64,000 nt of DNA from contig CAIYLG010000048.1 of NCBI GenBank assembly GCA_903927025.1, positions 62,001 through 126,000 of the forward strand, written 5' to 3'. Below the pieces are notes generated by a model. It did not search any database. It saw only the letters and a list, made by a program, of their open reading frames with translations, and had not been told where the DNA came from. How positions within the stretch are numbered: the first letter of the stretch is position 1; each line of letters starts with the position of its first letter. Source of the stretch: an uncultured Armatimonadota bacterium (GTDB lineage Bacteria; Armatimonadota; Fimbriimonadia; Fimbriimonadales; Fimbriimonadaceae). The position numbers and the translations under genes are program-made. Shown here one piece after another: positions 8,563 through 17,716 of this stretch.

Positions 8563-9945
8563 ATGTCTGAAGGAACTATTACCGCCGCTATTTTGATTGT
8601 TGTCGCACTGCTGTTGTTGCCGATTATCGCGAGTCGCTTCCTGCGCACCGTTGACGCCGGAACCATTCGCCTCGTTAGCTCGATGGGTGGAAACACGAAA
8701 ATCTACAAGGGTCCAGGAAAATCCTTTGAGATCCCTCTTCTGACAACAGGAACGACCATCCCCTCGAAGGCGATCAACATCGACCTCGACATTGCCGACC
8801 AAACTGCGGACGTCGACCGCAATGGGCAACCTCGTCCTATCAAGGTTCGAGTTCTTGCAAGCGCCATCGTCAGCGTTGGAGATTCCAACGAGACGGTAAA
8901 GACCGCCGCGAACCGCTTCTTTGCGAAGCCAGAGAACGAGCAGACGAGCACTCTGACCGACCTGCTGACATCCACAGGCCGCCGTGCTATCAACCTACTG
9001 CACCACGACGAGCTGTTCAACGCGAAGGCGAGCTATCCGATCGATGCGGGAGAGACACCGGTTGCGGTGAAGCCGATCACTTCCAACGTAGTGGGTGCCG
9101 ATGACGATGACCGCCTCGCGATCATTATCAAAAGCGCCTGCTCCCGCGAGCTTCAGGATCTTGGCCTTGTGTTCAATTCCCTGAACATCAAGGAAGTTCA
9201 AAGTGAAGTCGCGGAAGCTCGTCGCCGTCAGTCTGCGGTGGAGGCAAAAGCTAATGCCGACATCGTTCAGGCAGACCAGGAACGACGTTCGAAGGAAGCT
9301 CAGCTCAGTGCCGAGCAGGCTGTTAACGACAAGCAGCGCGACCTCGAACAGAGACGCGCCGAGAACGCCGCCGTCATTGCCAACGCTGAAGCAAAGAAGC
9401 AAGAGGCGCTTGAGTCCCTTCGAACCGCGGAACTTCGTGCCACTCAGATCGCTCAAGCAATTGCTGACGCTGAGAAGATGAAGGTGAATGCAGAGGCTCT
9501 CGCCGATGCCGAAGCGATCAAGCTCCGAAAAGTTGCCGCCGCGCAGGCTGATGCTATTCGCTTGGTCAACCAGGCGATCGCAGATGGAGGCGACTCCTAC
9601 CTGACGCTCCGACAGCTTGAAATGCTGCCCCAGATAGCCCCAGTGATTGCCAACGCGCTGGCTCAGGCTCGCCTGGTCAACATCTCCAGCGATGGCCGCT
9701 CGGCCGCAGGCGGTGCTGCCGACCAGATCACGGGTGTGATTCAAACGGTTCTGGCAGCGCAGCTGGTCACCGGCACGCTGAGGATGGATGGGTCCAATCC
9801 TGCAGCTCCCGTATCCCAAAGCCCAGTCATCACGGCAGACGCCCCTGCTCCTTCCTCGCCTTCCGTGAGCAGCACGACCACCACGCCCGTCAAGCCGATC
9901 ATTACCACTCAGGCCCCAAGACCGCCGATTAAGAAAGACATCTGA
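8563..9945 (+). CDS. Flotillin-like SPFH/Band 7 protein
   Basis: A 460-residue membrane-associated scaffold. An N-terminal membrane helix (about 4-28) is followed by an SPFH/Band 7 domain (about 30-200), a long Ala/Glu-rich coiled coil (about 205-335, with repeated 'ADAEK' and 'AEAKKQ' segments) and a Pro/Thr/Ser-rich tail from about 410. This matches YqiK/FloT-type flotillins, which oligomerise on the inner face of the cytoplasmic membrane. GGGGGGAG lies before the ATG. It is in one transcription unit with the NfeD-like gene and ends at a strong terminator. Confidence 0.88.
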   Translation: MSEGTITAAILIVVALLLLPIIASRFLRTVDAGTIRLVSSMGGNTKIYKGPGKSFEIPLLTTGTTIPSKAINIDLDIADQTADVDRNGQPRPIKVRVLASAIVSVGDSNETVKTAANRFFAKPENEQTSTLTDLLTSTGRRAINLLHHDELFNAKASYPIDAGETPVAVKPITSNVVGADDDDRLAIIIKSACSRELQDLGLVFNSLNIKEVQSEVAEARRRQSAVEAKANADIVQADQERRSKEAQLSAEQAVNDKQRDLEQRRAENAAVIANAEAKKQEALESLRTAELRATQIAQAIADAEKMKVNAEALADAEAIKLRKVAAAQADAIRLVNQAIADGGDSYLTLRQLEMLPQIAPVIANALAQARLVNISSDGRSAAGGAADQITGVIQTVLAAQLVTGTLRMDGSNPAAPVSQSPVITADAPAPSSPSVSSTTTTPVKPIITTQAPRPPIKKDI

Positions 9946-9967
9946 TCGGGTTCATAACGCCCATTCC

Positions 9968-10010
9968 AAACGGCGATTCTCTTCGGAGAGTCGCCGTTTT
10001 CTTTTTGATA
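9968..10010 (+). terminator. Intrinsic terminator after the flotillin gene
   Basis: Arms AAACGGCGATTCTC (9968-9981) and GAGAGTCGCCGTTT (9986-9999) close a TTCG tetraloop with one wobble pair, followed by a T-rich run. Confidence 0.9.
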
Positions 10011-10076
10011 GGTTGAGGGTCCTGTGAGCAACTCAGGTGCTTGTGTACACTTGGCACAGCACGAGGTTATTGATTG

Positions 10077-11087
10077 ATGGCAAGTTCGAAGATGAGCGAA
10101 GTAAGGGCGGCTGTGATTGGCTACGGCGGCGCGTTTGGCATGGGAAAGTACCACGCCGAGATGATGAATGCTGCTGGCATGCGAACGGTGGCGGCGTGTG
10201 ACTTAGACCCTATGCGGGTTGAAGTTGCGGCAACGGACTTTCCGGGAATCCAAACTTACACGAGCTCTGAAGAATTGCTGTCCAACCCGGATATCGACCT
10301 TGTCGTCGTGATCCTTCCCCACAACCTCCACGCGCCAGTCGCTGTTGAAGCGGCAAAGAAGGGCAAGCACGTCATTGTCGAGAAGCCGATGTGCATCAGC
10401 GTTGCGGAGGCGGATGCGATGATCAATGCCGCAAAAGAAAACAGCGTGATGCTCTCCGTTTTCCACAACCGACGTTGGGACGGCGACTTTATGACAATTC
10501 GGGACCTGATCGAGAAGGGAGTCATCGGTGATGTGTTCCACATCGAGGCGATGATGGGCGGCCTTCACCCGCTTGGCAACTGGTGGCGCTCCGACAAGAA
10601 GATTTCGGGAGGCGCGATGTTTGACTGGGGTGCCCATATCATCGACTGGATTCTTCACCTCGTGCCAAAGCACGTGGTAGCCGTCGAGGGCTACTACCAG
10701 AAACTCCGCTGGTTTGAGCACACCAATGAGGACCACACCGATCTCACCATTCGGTTTGAGGGTGGAGCTAAGGCTAGCGTGGAGATCTCAAGTCTCGCCG
10801 CGGCATCCAAGGATCGCTGGCGCATCCTCGGCACCAAGGGATCGATTGTAATGAAGGGTTGGGACAAGATTGAGGTTACCGTCGACCACGATGGCTACCT
10901 CGCCAAGTTCGATGCGCCGATGCAGAAGACCCATCAGCAGGCGTATTACGACAACATCGCGGGTCACCTCATGCGAGGCGAAGAGCTGATCGTCAAAGGT
11001 GAGGAAGCTAGGCGCATCATCAGCATCATTGAGGCGGCCGAGACCTCAAGCGCCGCACAGCACACGGTAAAACCAGCCTACAGCTAA
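10077..11087 (+). CDS. Gfo/Idh/MocA family oxidoreductase
   Basis: A 336-residue NAD(P)-dependent dehydrogenase-like protein. The N-terminal Rossmann segment 'AVIGYGGAFGMGKYH' is followed by 'VVVILPHNLHAPVAVEAAKKGKHVIVEKP', with the family's EKP motif. The C-terminal part has the alpha/beta substrate domain, including 'GGAMFDWGAHIIDW', where His is the likely catalytic position. The substrate, probably a sugar or polyol, cannot be told. GAGG lies about 10 bases before the ATG; a TTG three bases upstream is an alternative start. It overlaps the next gene in TAATG, so the two are translationally coupled. Confidence 0.85.
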   Translation: MASSKMSEVRAAVIGYGGAFGMGKYHAEMMNAAGMRTVAACDLDPMRVEVAATDFPGIQTYTSSEELLSNPDIDLVVVILPHNLHAPVAVEAAKKGKHVIVEKPMCISVAEADAMINAAKENSVMLSVFHNRRWDGDFMTIRDLIEKGVIGDVFHIEAMMGGLHPLGNWWRSDKKISGGAMFDWGAHIIDWILHLVPKHVVAVEGYYQKLRWFEHTNEDHTDLTIRFEGGAKASVEISSLAAASKDRWRILGTKGSIVMKGWDKIEVTVDHDGYLAKFDAPMQKTHQQAYYDNIAGHLMRGEELIVKGEEARRIISIIEAAETSSAAQHTVKPAYS

Positions 11088-12388
11088 TGTCTGATGAGCC
11101 TATTCGGTTGAAGGTGGCCTCCTTCAACATTCGGTACGGAACTGCCAACGACGGAGACAACAGTTGGCCATTCCGCCGAGAGTCGGTGTTTGAATTCCTA
11201 AAGCACTGCGGCTGTGACGTGATTGGCCTTCAGGAGGTGCTGGCGTTTCAGTTAGCCGAAATCCGTGAGGCCGTGCCCTGGTATGACTGGGTTGGCGTCG
11301 GTCGTGAAGATGGGGATGCCGATGGCGAATTTGCCGCCATCCTGTTTGACACACGACGGGTTCATGTCAACTATTCCACGACCTTCTGGTTCTCAGACAC
11401 CCCCGAGGTTATCGCCTCCACAAGTTGGGGGAACGAGCTCACGAGGATCTGCACGATGGGCGAATTCGTCGTGGACGGGGATGTCTTTCATCTATACAAC
11501 CTTCATATCGACCACGAGAGCGGTCCGAGCCGGCTCAAAAGTGTGGAGATGCTGGCCTATCGAATTCACCAGTGTCCCATGCCGAAGCCGGTTATTGTCA
11601 CCGGGGACTTCAACGAGGGCGAGCAGGGTCCAGCGGTTCGGCGGATGCTGGCGGGCGGGTTCATCGATACCTTCCGAGCCATCCACCCTGAGGGTCCAGA
11701 GATGACGACCTTCAACGGCTGGGAGGATCTGACTGAAGGGGAGAAAATCGACTACGTATTCACGTTTGGCGGGTGGAAGATTGTCTCGTCTGAGATCCTC
11801 CGTGAGAAGCCGTTTGGAAAGTTTTTGTCCGACCACTATCCAATCTCGGCGACCCTTCAGTACCCGCAGAATGTCTCATCTTCCGAACTCCATAAGATGT
11901 TCGCGGAGATGGTCTTCCCCGCTCAAAATGCGGAGGAATACGTTCAGTTGCTTAGCCGAACGGCAAATGGCAGTCGCACAAGTCTCACCTGGGCTGACCT
12001 GATTCGATTGTCGCACCCGAGACTCGGTGCGGTCGAGGTGAATCCTCGCGACTTAATTGAAGCAATCGTCGCAACTGGCAATGCCCTCTATGAAGATCGA
12101 GGGGAGGAACCACGTGGCGGACTCAGCAACTTCAATGCGATTTCAGCGATTCTGGACCGCATGAGGCAGATTGTAGTCGCTCCCGACTTTGACCGGAGCC
12201 AGTTCGGCAAGCTAGTTCTGAGTCATATTGAGACCCACCCGGAAGACCTCTCCAACCTTTACATTGTCGAGTTGCTCGCTCCCTTGATTCGTCGCGCCGA
12301 TCTAGCCGAAGCCGAAGCGTTCTTTGCTCGTCTTGGCGATCGCGGGACGGCGTACGTGCAGCTGATCGCGTCAAAGTTTCGGGACTAG
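11087..12388 (+). CDS. Endonuclease/exonuclease/phosphatase (EEP) family protein with extra C-terminal domain
   Basis: 433 residues. Residues about 5-260 form an EEP metal-dependent phosphodiesterase/phosphatase domain: 'ASFNIRYG', 'GLQEVL' (metal-binding Glu), 'GDFNEG' and the terminal 'SDHYPI' are all present. The last 170 residues are a separate helical region that I do not recognise. Its start overlaps the stop of the oxidoreductase gene by one base, so both belong to one operon, perhaps for sugar or inositol-phosphate metabolism. That link is inference. The 3' end overlaps the convergent protease-like gene by four bases. Confidence 0.8.
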   Translation: MSDEPIRLKVASFNIRYGTANDGDNSWPFRRESVFEFLKHCGCDVIGLQEVLAFQLAEIREAVPWYDWVGVGREDGDADGEFAAILFDTRRVHVNYSTTFWFSDTPEVIASTSWGNELTRICTMGEFVVDGDVFHLYNLHIDHESGPSRLKSVEMLAYRIHQCPMPKPVIVTGDFNEGEQGPAVRRMLAGGFIDTFRAIHPEGPEMTTFNGWEDLTEGEKIDYVFTFGGWKIVSSEILREKPFGKFLSDHYPISATLQYPQNVSSSELHKMFAEMVFPAQNAEEYVQLLSRTANGSRTSLTWADLIRLSHPRLGAVEVNPRDLIEAIVATGNALYEDRGEEPRGGLSNFNAISAILDRMRQIVVAPDFDRSQFGKLVLSHIETHPEDLSNLYIVELLAPLIRRADLAEAEAFFARLGDRGTAYVQLIASKFRD

Positions 12389-13350
12389 GTATTTGAGTTG
12401 ACCGATCCGTGGGTGGCGACTAGGCGGGCTTTTGCGCGCTCGAAGAGTTCTTTCTCGCCGAAACCGTAGACTTGTCGAAGCGCTTCGTCGGCGGGGGATT
12501 GGCCGGTTAGGGTCATTTTCAGGTCGGTCCAAGTGCTGTTGTCACCAAAGGCGCGGAGAAGTTCGCCGATCTTTCGCTCTCCGCCGATCGACTTCAAATA
12601 GTAGCCAAGAGCAGATGATTGGCTGTAGGCCAGCGACCTTGCGTGGGCCCGCTCGGGGTCGTGCTGATCGTTGAAGGCATTTGTAAGGGCAATCGGATCC
12701 AGCCACGGCTGTGAGCCCTGGGCGAACTTCACCCAGTCCGCCGTCCTCGGCCAATCCTGGGCCATCATCGTGACGGCCTCGTGAAGATAGGTCGCCGCCT
12801 TCCCTGCCGTCAGGTTGAGCACCATCACGTGCGCGTATTCATGGCGCACCACGCTTTGAAACGTTGTCGAGTCGTGGGTGATGTTCCATGGCAGGCAAAT
12901 CTTGTCGTAGGGGTACTTGTCCATCATGTACCCGGCGCGGCCCACTGTCCAAGGCGCATCGGTGTGCTCGGAGAGCACGCTTACCATCGTCTTTGCTCCC
13001 TCTTGCCAACCAAATCTGGCGCGCACATCCGTGCAGGCGTGGAGGATGTCTGAGATTACATGGGAGACGTGAGGAAGCTGGGCGGGTACGTGTTCAAAAG
13101 AAACCTGGTCCTGCAACTCGGTGATCTCGCTGACTTCTCGAGTGAGTGCCTCCGCTTCAATGAGTCGATACCACCACTCTTGCCACCCAAAGGTGACGCC
13201 TAGCTCGCGGGCGACGTCGTGAGCCTGCTGAAGTTTGTCCCAGTAATAGGCATCGATGGCGACCTTCCAGACGCCGTAGCTGGAAACCCCTCCGTACCTT
13301 GCGATCGTCCCTGCCCAGGCGCTGCGGTCGGGTGCGGAGGGAGTTTGCAT
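12385..13350 (-). CDS. HExxH metalloprotease-like protein
   Basis: About 321 residues starting at ATG 13350, which overlaps or touches the glyA stop (TAA-A-ATG); a GTG nine bases upstream is an alternative. A zinc-protease motif 'VVRHEYAHVM' lies near residue 165, and a downstream Glu in 'YLHEAVTMM' fits the third ligand of a gluzincin (peptidase MA-like) site. The remainder is helical with repeated tetratricopeptide-like features at the N-terminus. No signal peptide is visible, although related proteins are often secreted. It is co-directional and coupled with glyA, with no obvious functional link. Confidence 0.7.
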   Translation of the reverse strand: MQTPSAPDRSAWAGTIARYGGVSSYGVWKVAIDAYYWDKLQQAHDVARELGVTFGWQEWWYRLIEAEALTREVSEITELQDQVSFEHVPAQLPHVSHVISDILHACTDVRARFGWQEGAKTMVSVLSEHTDAPWTVGRAGYMMDKYPYDKICLPWNITHDSTTFQSVVRHEYAHVMVLNLTAGKAATYLHEAVTMMAQDWPRTADWVKFAQGSQPWLDPIALTNAFNDQHDPERAHARSLAYSQSSALGYYLKSIGGERKIGELLRAFGDNSTWTDLKMTLTGQSPADEALRQVYGFGEKELFERAKARLVATHGSVNSNT

Positions 13351-13351
13351 T

Positions 13352-14671
13352 TTAGACACTGTGAATTGGGAATCTCGAACAGAGTTCGATGACTCCTTGT
13401 TTTACGTTGGCAATGTTCTCCGCGTTGTCGATATCGTGGAGAAGCTGTGAGATCAGGTCTGCCACAGTCTTCATCTCCGCCTCACGCATGCCTCGGGTGG
13501 TTAGCGCCGGAGTTCCCAGACGAATGCCGCTGGTGATCAGAGGTGACTTGTCGTCAAACGGCACCGCGTTCTTGTTGCAGGTGATGTTGGCCAGGTCCAG
13601 CCCAAGCTGAGCGGCCTTGCCAGTGAGGTTCTTGTTCCGCAGGTCAATCAGCATCAGGTGGTTGTCCGTGCCGCCGGAGATGATCTTGAATCCGTGCGCC
13701 TGCAGGGCACTGCTGAGCGCTTGAGCGTTTCGAATGATCTGTTTGCCGTACTCGGTGAAATCTTCGGTGAGGTTTTCGCCAAAGCCGACGGCCTTGGCCG
13801 CGATGACATGCATCAGGGGCCCACCCTGGATACCCGGAATCACCATGCTGTCCAGCAGTTCGGACATCCGCTTTATTCGTCCGCTCTTGGGCGCGACGAT
13901 ACCAAATGTGTTGTCGAAGTCCTTACCCATGAGAATCATGCCGCCGCGCGGGCCACGCATGGTCTTGTGGGTTGTCGTAGTGACCACGTGAGCATGAGGG
14001 ATCGGGCTGGGCAGTAATCCCTTCGCAATGAGGCCAGCGGGGTGGGCAATGTCGGCAAACAGGAACGCGCCTACTGAGTCGGCAATCTCTCGAAAAGCTT
14101 TGTAGTCGATGGCTCGCGAATAGGCGCTCGCGCCGACCGTGATCATCTTAGGCTTCACTTTCTTCACCGTATCGGCGACTTGGTTGTAGTCCAGCAGCTC
14201 GGTGGTCGGGTCGATGCCGTAGCTGGTGAAGTTGTACAGTTGCCCGGAGAAGTTCACTGGCGAGCCGTGGGTGAGGTGTCCCCCGTGGGACAGATCCATT
14301 CCCATAACGGAGTCGCCAGGCTTTAGGAACGTGAAGTAGACCGCCATGTTGGCCGTGCTGCCGCTGTGGGCCTGGACATTGGCGTATTCCGCGCCAAACA
14401 GCTCCTTTGCGCGGTCTCGGGCGAGATTCTCGACCTCGTCGACAACTTCGCATCCTCCGTAGTATCGGGCACCCGGATAACCTTCGGCGTACTTGTCGGT
14501 CAGCACGCTCATCATCGCCTCACGAACGGCGAGGCTGGCAATGTTCTCGCTGGCAATCAGCTCAAGGTTGTGCTCTTGTCTGGCCTCTTCCTGACCAATA
14601 AGCGCACTAATAGCAGGGTCGGACTGAGCAAGGTGACTTCGATGGGCAAGAGACGCCGTCGTCGTGGACAT
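13352..14671 (-). CDS. glyA: Serine hydroxymethyltransferase
   Basis: A 439-residue PLP enzyme that interconverts serine and glycine while charging tetrahydrofolate with a one-carbon unit. The sequence shows '[12 protein letters not shown]', '[13 protein letters not shown]', '[16 protein letters not shown]', '[12 protein letters not shown]' and the PLP-lysine motif '[13 protein letters not shown]', all standard. The length is normal for the family. I chose ATG 14671 rather than the longer frame from 14701, because the 10 extra residues look non-conserved. The downstream protease-like gene starts at its stop codon. Confidence 0.96.
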   Translation of the reverse strand: MSTTTASLAHRSHLAQSDPAISALIGQEEARQEHNLELIASENIASLAVREAMMSVLTDKYAEGYPGARYYGGCEVVDEVENLARDRAKELFGAEYANVQAHSGSTANMAVYFTFLKPGDSVMGMDLSHGGHLTHGSPVNFSGQLYNFTSYGIDPTTELLDYNQVADTVKKVKPKMITVGASAYSRAIDYKAFREIADSVGAFLFADIAHPAGLIAKGLLPSPIPHAHVVTTTTHKTMRGPRGGMILMGKDFDNTFGIVAPKSGRIKRMSELLDSMVIPGIQGGPLMHVIAAKAVGFGENLTEDFTEYGKQIIRNAQALSSALQAHGFKIISGGTDNHLMLIDLRNKNLTGKAAQLGLDLANITCNKNAVPFDDKSPLITSGIRLGTPALTTRGMREAEMKTVADLISQLLHDIDNAENIANVKQGVIELCSRFPIHSV

Positions 14672-14726
14672 GCTTCTATTATGTTCCGCTCCGCAAGGCA
14701 ATCCCTTTGGGATTGGGGGAAGGAGC

Positions 14727-15680
14727 CTACTTCTTGGTCGCCGTGACCTGCGTGGGGGCGACAGGAGTCGTTGCGACCGTCTTAGGCTTCTTCACGGGTA
14801 GGGGCGGGAATTTGGCGAAGGCGTACTGGTCTGTTGCGACCGGGTTTGCCACGATGTGGATGGGCTTGGGGAGCTGCGCCAACATCTCGGAAACGGTTTT
14901 GAACCCGTAGCCTTGCTTCCGTAAGTTCTCCACGATGGTCGGGAGGGCGGCGGCGGTGACTGGGTTGTCGTGGAGGAGGATGATCACACCTGGCTTCACG
15001 TTTTCCAACACTCGCTGAGCGACCTGTGCTGGCGTCGTATTCATGTCATCCAGCATCTCCTGGGTGACCTTGCCAGTGGTTGCGGGGATGAAGTCGTGAG
15101 CACCGACGTTCCAGCCAACAGTGGTGTATCCCATCGACTTGAACAAGAGCATATCGTCGTGGGTGGCGCGCATTCCAGGCGGGCGCAACAGCGACGTTCG
15201 CCGGCCACAGGCTCTCTCCACATTGATTTCGCAGTTTCTAACTTCAGACTTTACGTTCTGAATCTTGAGCGTGTCCAGCCGGTAGTGATCCTGGGTGTGG
15301 TTCCCCACCTCATTCCCCTCGTCAATCATTCGCTTAACGAGTTCAGGATGCTCGCGCACTCGAATGCCGACGACGAAGAATGTGCCGTGGATCTTCTCCT
15401 TCTTAAGCGCATCAAGAATGAGCGGTGCTCCCTTGAGGTGAGGGCCATCATCAAACGTAAAGCAAACGTCGCGGTGCTCGTCGTTGCCTCGTGTGAAGTA
15501 GGCCACCGACGGTCGATACATTTCGAGACCGCTGAAATGATCCTGCCAGTAGCTGAGGCTGAAGACGTTTCGCAGACCGCCCTCCACCTTTCGGAGGTAG
15601 GCCACTGTTCCGACTAGGGCGATCGCGATGACCCCAGTGATGATAATTGCTTTCTGCGTCGACTTTGGTTTTTTGGGCAT
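14727..15680 (-). CDS. Polysaccharide deacetylase (NodB homology domain)
   Basis: A 317-residue membrane-anchored deacetylase. After a basic start, a hydrophobic helix (about 11-29) acts as a signal anchor. The NodB domain spans about 65-265: '[12 protein letters not shown]' (catalytic Asp and metal Asp), 'GNHTQDH' (metal His pair), 'LLRPPGMR' and 'VILLHDN'. The C-terminal tail is rich in Pro, Thr and Lys and is probably disordered. It probably de-N-acetylates peptidoglycan or another envelope polysaccharide outside the cytoplasm. It appears to be a single gene. Confidence 0.88.
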   Translation of the reverse strand: MPKKPKSTQKAIIITGVIAIALVGTVAYLRKVEGGLRNVFSLSYWQDHFSGLEMYRPSVAYFTRGNDEHRDVCFTFDDGPHLKGAPLILDALKKEKIHGTFFVVGIRVREHPELVKRMIDEGNEVGNHTQDHYRLDTLKIQNVKSEVRNCEINVERACGRRTSLLRPPGMRATHDDMLLFKSMGYTTVGWNVGAHDFIPATTGKVTQEMLDDMNTTPAQVAQRVLENVKPGVIILLHDNPVTAAALPTIVENLRKQGYGFKTVSEMLAQLPKPIHIVANPVATDQYAFAKFPPLPVKKPKTVATTPVAPTQVTATKK

Positions 15681-15745
15681 TCAGCTTGGGCGCCACGCGC
15701 AACTTAGGAAACGAAAACGAAGAGAGAAGGACGACCTATCAGCAA

Positions 15746-15775
15746 AACAGGAACCCGCGTACGCGAGTTCCTGTT
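15746..15775 (-). terminator. Intrinsic terminator after rpmE2
   Basis: Arms AACAGGAAC and GTTCCTGTT enclose a CGCGTACGCG self-complementary core. Read on the minus strand, the hairpin is followed by TTTTGCT. It lies 21 bases past the rpmE2 stop. Confidence 0.7.
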
Positions 15776-15796
15776 CGTTCAAGCAGCTTCCCGCTT

Positions 15797-16054
15797 TTAC
15801 TTTTTGCCTTGGTTGGCCATTTGCTGACCGTATCGTCGCATAAACTTCTCGACTCGGCCTGCGGTGTCAACGAGCTTCTTCTGGCCAGTGTAGAACGGGT
15901 GGCTGAAAGCGCTGATGTCGACGTTGATGATTGAATACTCGATTCCATCCACAACCTTGGTCTGATTGGTTTTGTGGGTGGATACGCCTGTCCATTCGTT
16001 CTCGCCATCGACGAAAAGAACGGGATAAGTCTTTGGATGGATGCCTGTCTTCAT
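15797..16054 (-). CDS. rpmE2: 50S ribosomal protein L31 type B
   Basis: An 85-residue ribosomal protein. 'MKTGIHPKTYPVLFVDG', 'SHPFYTGQKKLVDTAGRVEKFMRRYG' and the Lys-rich end are characteristic of L31. The zinc-binding CxxC cysteines of the zinc form are absent. This is therefore the zinc-independent type B paralogue, which in other bacteria replaces the zinc form under zinc limitation. A structured hairpin lies in the leader (16088-16132). Confidence 0.95.
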   Translation of the reverse strand: MKTGIHPKTYPVLFVDGENEWTGVSTHKTNQTKVVDGIEYSIINVDISAFSHPFYTGQKKLVDTAGRVEKFMRRYGQQMANQGKK

Positions 16055-16087
16055 AATGCTGCCTGACTCGAACCGTCATTTTGGCAT

Positions 16088-16132
16088 TTTTTAGAGGCTT
16101 GCCGCAACACCTCCCTGCGGCAAACCTAAAAA
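16088..16132 (-). promoter_or_regulatory. Hairpin upstream of rpmE2 / overlapping the stop of the barrel gene
   Basis: An 8-bp perfect core (TTGCCGCA/TGCGGCAA) is extended by AGG/CCT and T/A-rich arms. It lies 34-78 bases before the rpmE2 start and covers the stop codon of the upstream barrel gene. Neither strand shows a T-run after the hairpin, so it is not a classical terminator. It could be an L31 leader element or an mRNA-stabilising hairpin. Confidence 0.4.
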
Positions 16133-16680
16133 CGAAAGCCAAGGTAGACCGAATATCCCTGATAGCCGGCCACTCGAGAGTTCTGCCAACGTGCCTCGAT
16201 GAAGCTCTCGGGGGTGATATCCACGCCTGCCGTCATCGACCAGACCGTCTGCCAAACCGCGGCACCGAAGTTATCGGTGGTGTTCCCTTCCCCATCAAAT
16301 GTGAATGAGGCGGTGGAAGATGCCGTGCCGATTCCGGGTCCGAAATAGAACCGGTCTGCTCGTGCAAATGCATCGAGCGAGATCACGCCAATCTGAACTC
16401 GACCCAGCGACTCATTGTCATTCGAGAAGTAGGCGCGAGCATGGGTGGAGACGACCAAATCAAACCCCTGACCTGCATAGCGCAATCCCGCAAGCAGCTC
16501 TGGACCTATTCCATAGGAGTTATTGGTGTGAGTGACCGTTGGAAAGTATCCGCCGATTCCCAGCATCCAAGGCTTATCGTTGCGGGCATCGGGGCCGAAC
16601 TGAGCCTGGGCATTGGCAATTGAGGCGGAAATGGCCACTGCGGCCAGGGCGGCGAATCTAACTAGAGATGACTTTTTCAT
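16126..16680 (-). CDS. Outer-membrane beta-barrel protein
   Basis: 184 residues. A signal peptide ends with 'IANAQA' at about residue 26. The mature part is a series of alternating amphipathic strands (for example 'WMLGIGGYFPTV', 'LLAGLRYAGQGFDLVVS', 'SFIEARWQN') and ends in 'GYSVYLGFRF', a C-terminal aromatic typical of BAM-dependent barrels, probably with 8-10 strands. It is a paralogue of the next gene upstream, sharing the 'ITPESFIEARWQ..' end pattern. Function unknown; it may be structural or a small pore. Confidence 0.75.
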   Translation of the reverse strand: MKKSSLVRFAALAAVAISASIANAQAQFGPDARNDKPWMLGIGGYFPTVTHTNNSYGIGPELLAGLRYAGQGFDLVVSTHARAYFSNDNESLGRVQIGVISLDAFARADRFYFGPGIGTASSTASFTFDGEGNTTDNFGAAVWQTVWSMTAGVDITPESFIEARWQNSRVAGYQGYSVYLGFRF

Positions 16681-16800
16681 GTTGATCGACCCGAATAGCT
16701 TTGGAAATAAAAATTTCAGAGATGTAACGGGTCCTATCGAACTGCACCTAGGGCCCCAAATGACGACACCTGCTCACTCCGTCCGTATGGTTGCTACGAC

Positions 16801-17436
16801 CTAGAAGCGATAGCCAAGGTTGAGGGAATAGCCCTTATAGGCGTCCACGCCGGCCATTTGGTATCGGGCTTCGATGAATAGTCTCGGGCTGATATCGTAG
16901 CCGAGCGTTGCGGAGAACACAGTCTGGTTGGCGCCGGAGAAGGTGAACCCGTTCGTGGTGCCTGTCACCGATCCGAGTGCGATTCCCGGTCCGGCGTACA
17001 GCCCCTCGAATCGAAACAGGGCGTCGAAAGCGACTTCCGATACGTCGATGGTCGACTGATTGAAGAACGCATCGGTAATGCTGTACTCCTGGCCCCGGAC
17101 GCTGATGCGGTAATCGGCGATATCTGTGGCGTATCGGTATCCAACCGCAATTTCAGCGCCGGCGCTGTTGCTGGTGTTGTCGCCGGTGAAGCTGGGCACA
17201 TAGAGGCCAAGTGAGACGAACCAGGGGAATCGCTGACGGGCTTCGGTTGAGAAATCTGGACTCGAGTCGGAGTGATGCCGCTGCATTACCGAAGGTATCG
17301 ACGGCACCAGGGTGAGCCCGCCTGCGGCGTGGGCTGGAACGGCGAGGGCGGCAGCCAAAATCAGCGGGCAACCAGCTTTTGCCACCAGGCTCCCGTTCAT
17401 TCGTCGAAAAGAAGGCATCTCTAGCTTCAGACTCAC
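16801..17436 (-). CDS. Outer-membrane beta-barrel protein, paralogue of neighbour
   Basis: About 211 residues from GTG 17436, chosen because GGAGGAG lies 9 bases upstream; a TTG at 17454 inside that motif is less likely. A signal peptide runs through 'LILAAALAVPAHA'. The mature part has alternating strands and ends 'GYSLNLGYRF'. It matches the downstream neighbour in length, the 'YAGPGIALGS' segment and the 'ISPRLFIEARYQ' end, so the two arose by tandem duplication. The two are only loosely similar elsewhere. It probably sits in the outer membrane. Confidence 0.75.
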   Translation of the reverse strand: MSLKLEMPSFRRMNGSLVAKAGCPLILAAALAVPAHAAGGLTLVPSIPSVMQRHHSDSSPDFSTEARQRFPWFVSLGLYVPSFTGDNTSNSAGAEIAVGYRYATDIADYRISVRGQEYSITDAFFNQSTIDVSEVAFDALFRFEGLYAGPGIALGSVTGTTNGFTFSGANQTVFSATLGYDISPRLFIEARYQMAGVDAYKGYSLNLGYRF

Positions 17437-17716
17437 AGTCGAATTCTCCTCCAAGGCATGGGAAGGAACCTGAGAGGCTGCACAAATCAGCCCCCAAACG
17501 GCGGTTCACTCACCTTTAATTAGGCTTGTACTGCAGAAAAAACATGGTTGTTCCGGCTCCATTCATTTTTTAAGAGAAATGCAAGGAAGGATTCCGCACT
17601 GCGACGGGGTGTCCGTTGACCCACTACGGCGGTAAACTTGGCCGTTTGTCTCAGCATGCAACCGCCAATGGCGACGGGTCTGCAGCACACCGAACACTTA
17701 GGAGACCCTGATAATA

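Noticed and set aside
8995-9819. A 274-codon antisense frame within the flotillin gene
   Set aside because: A shadow of the Ala/Glu-rich coiled coil on the other strand.
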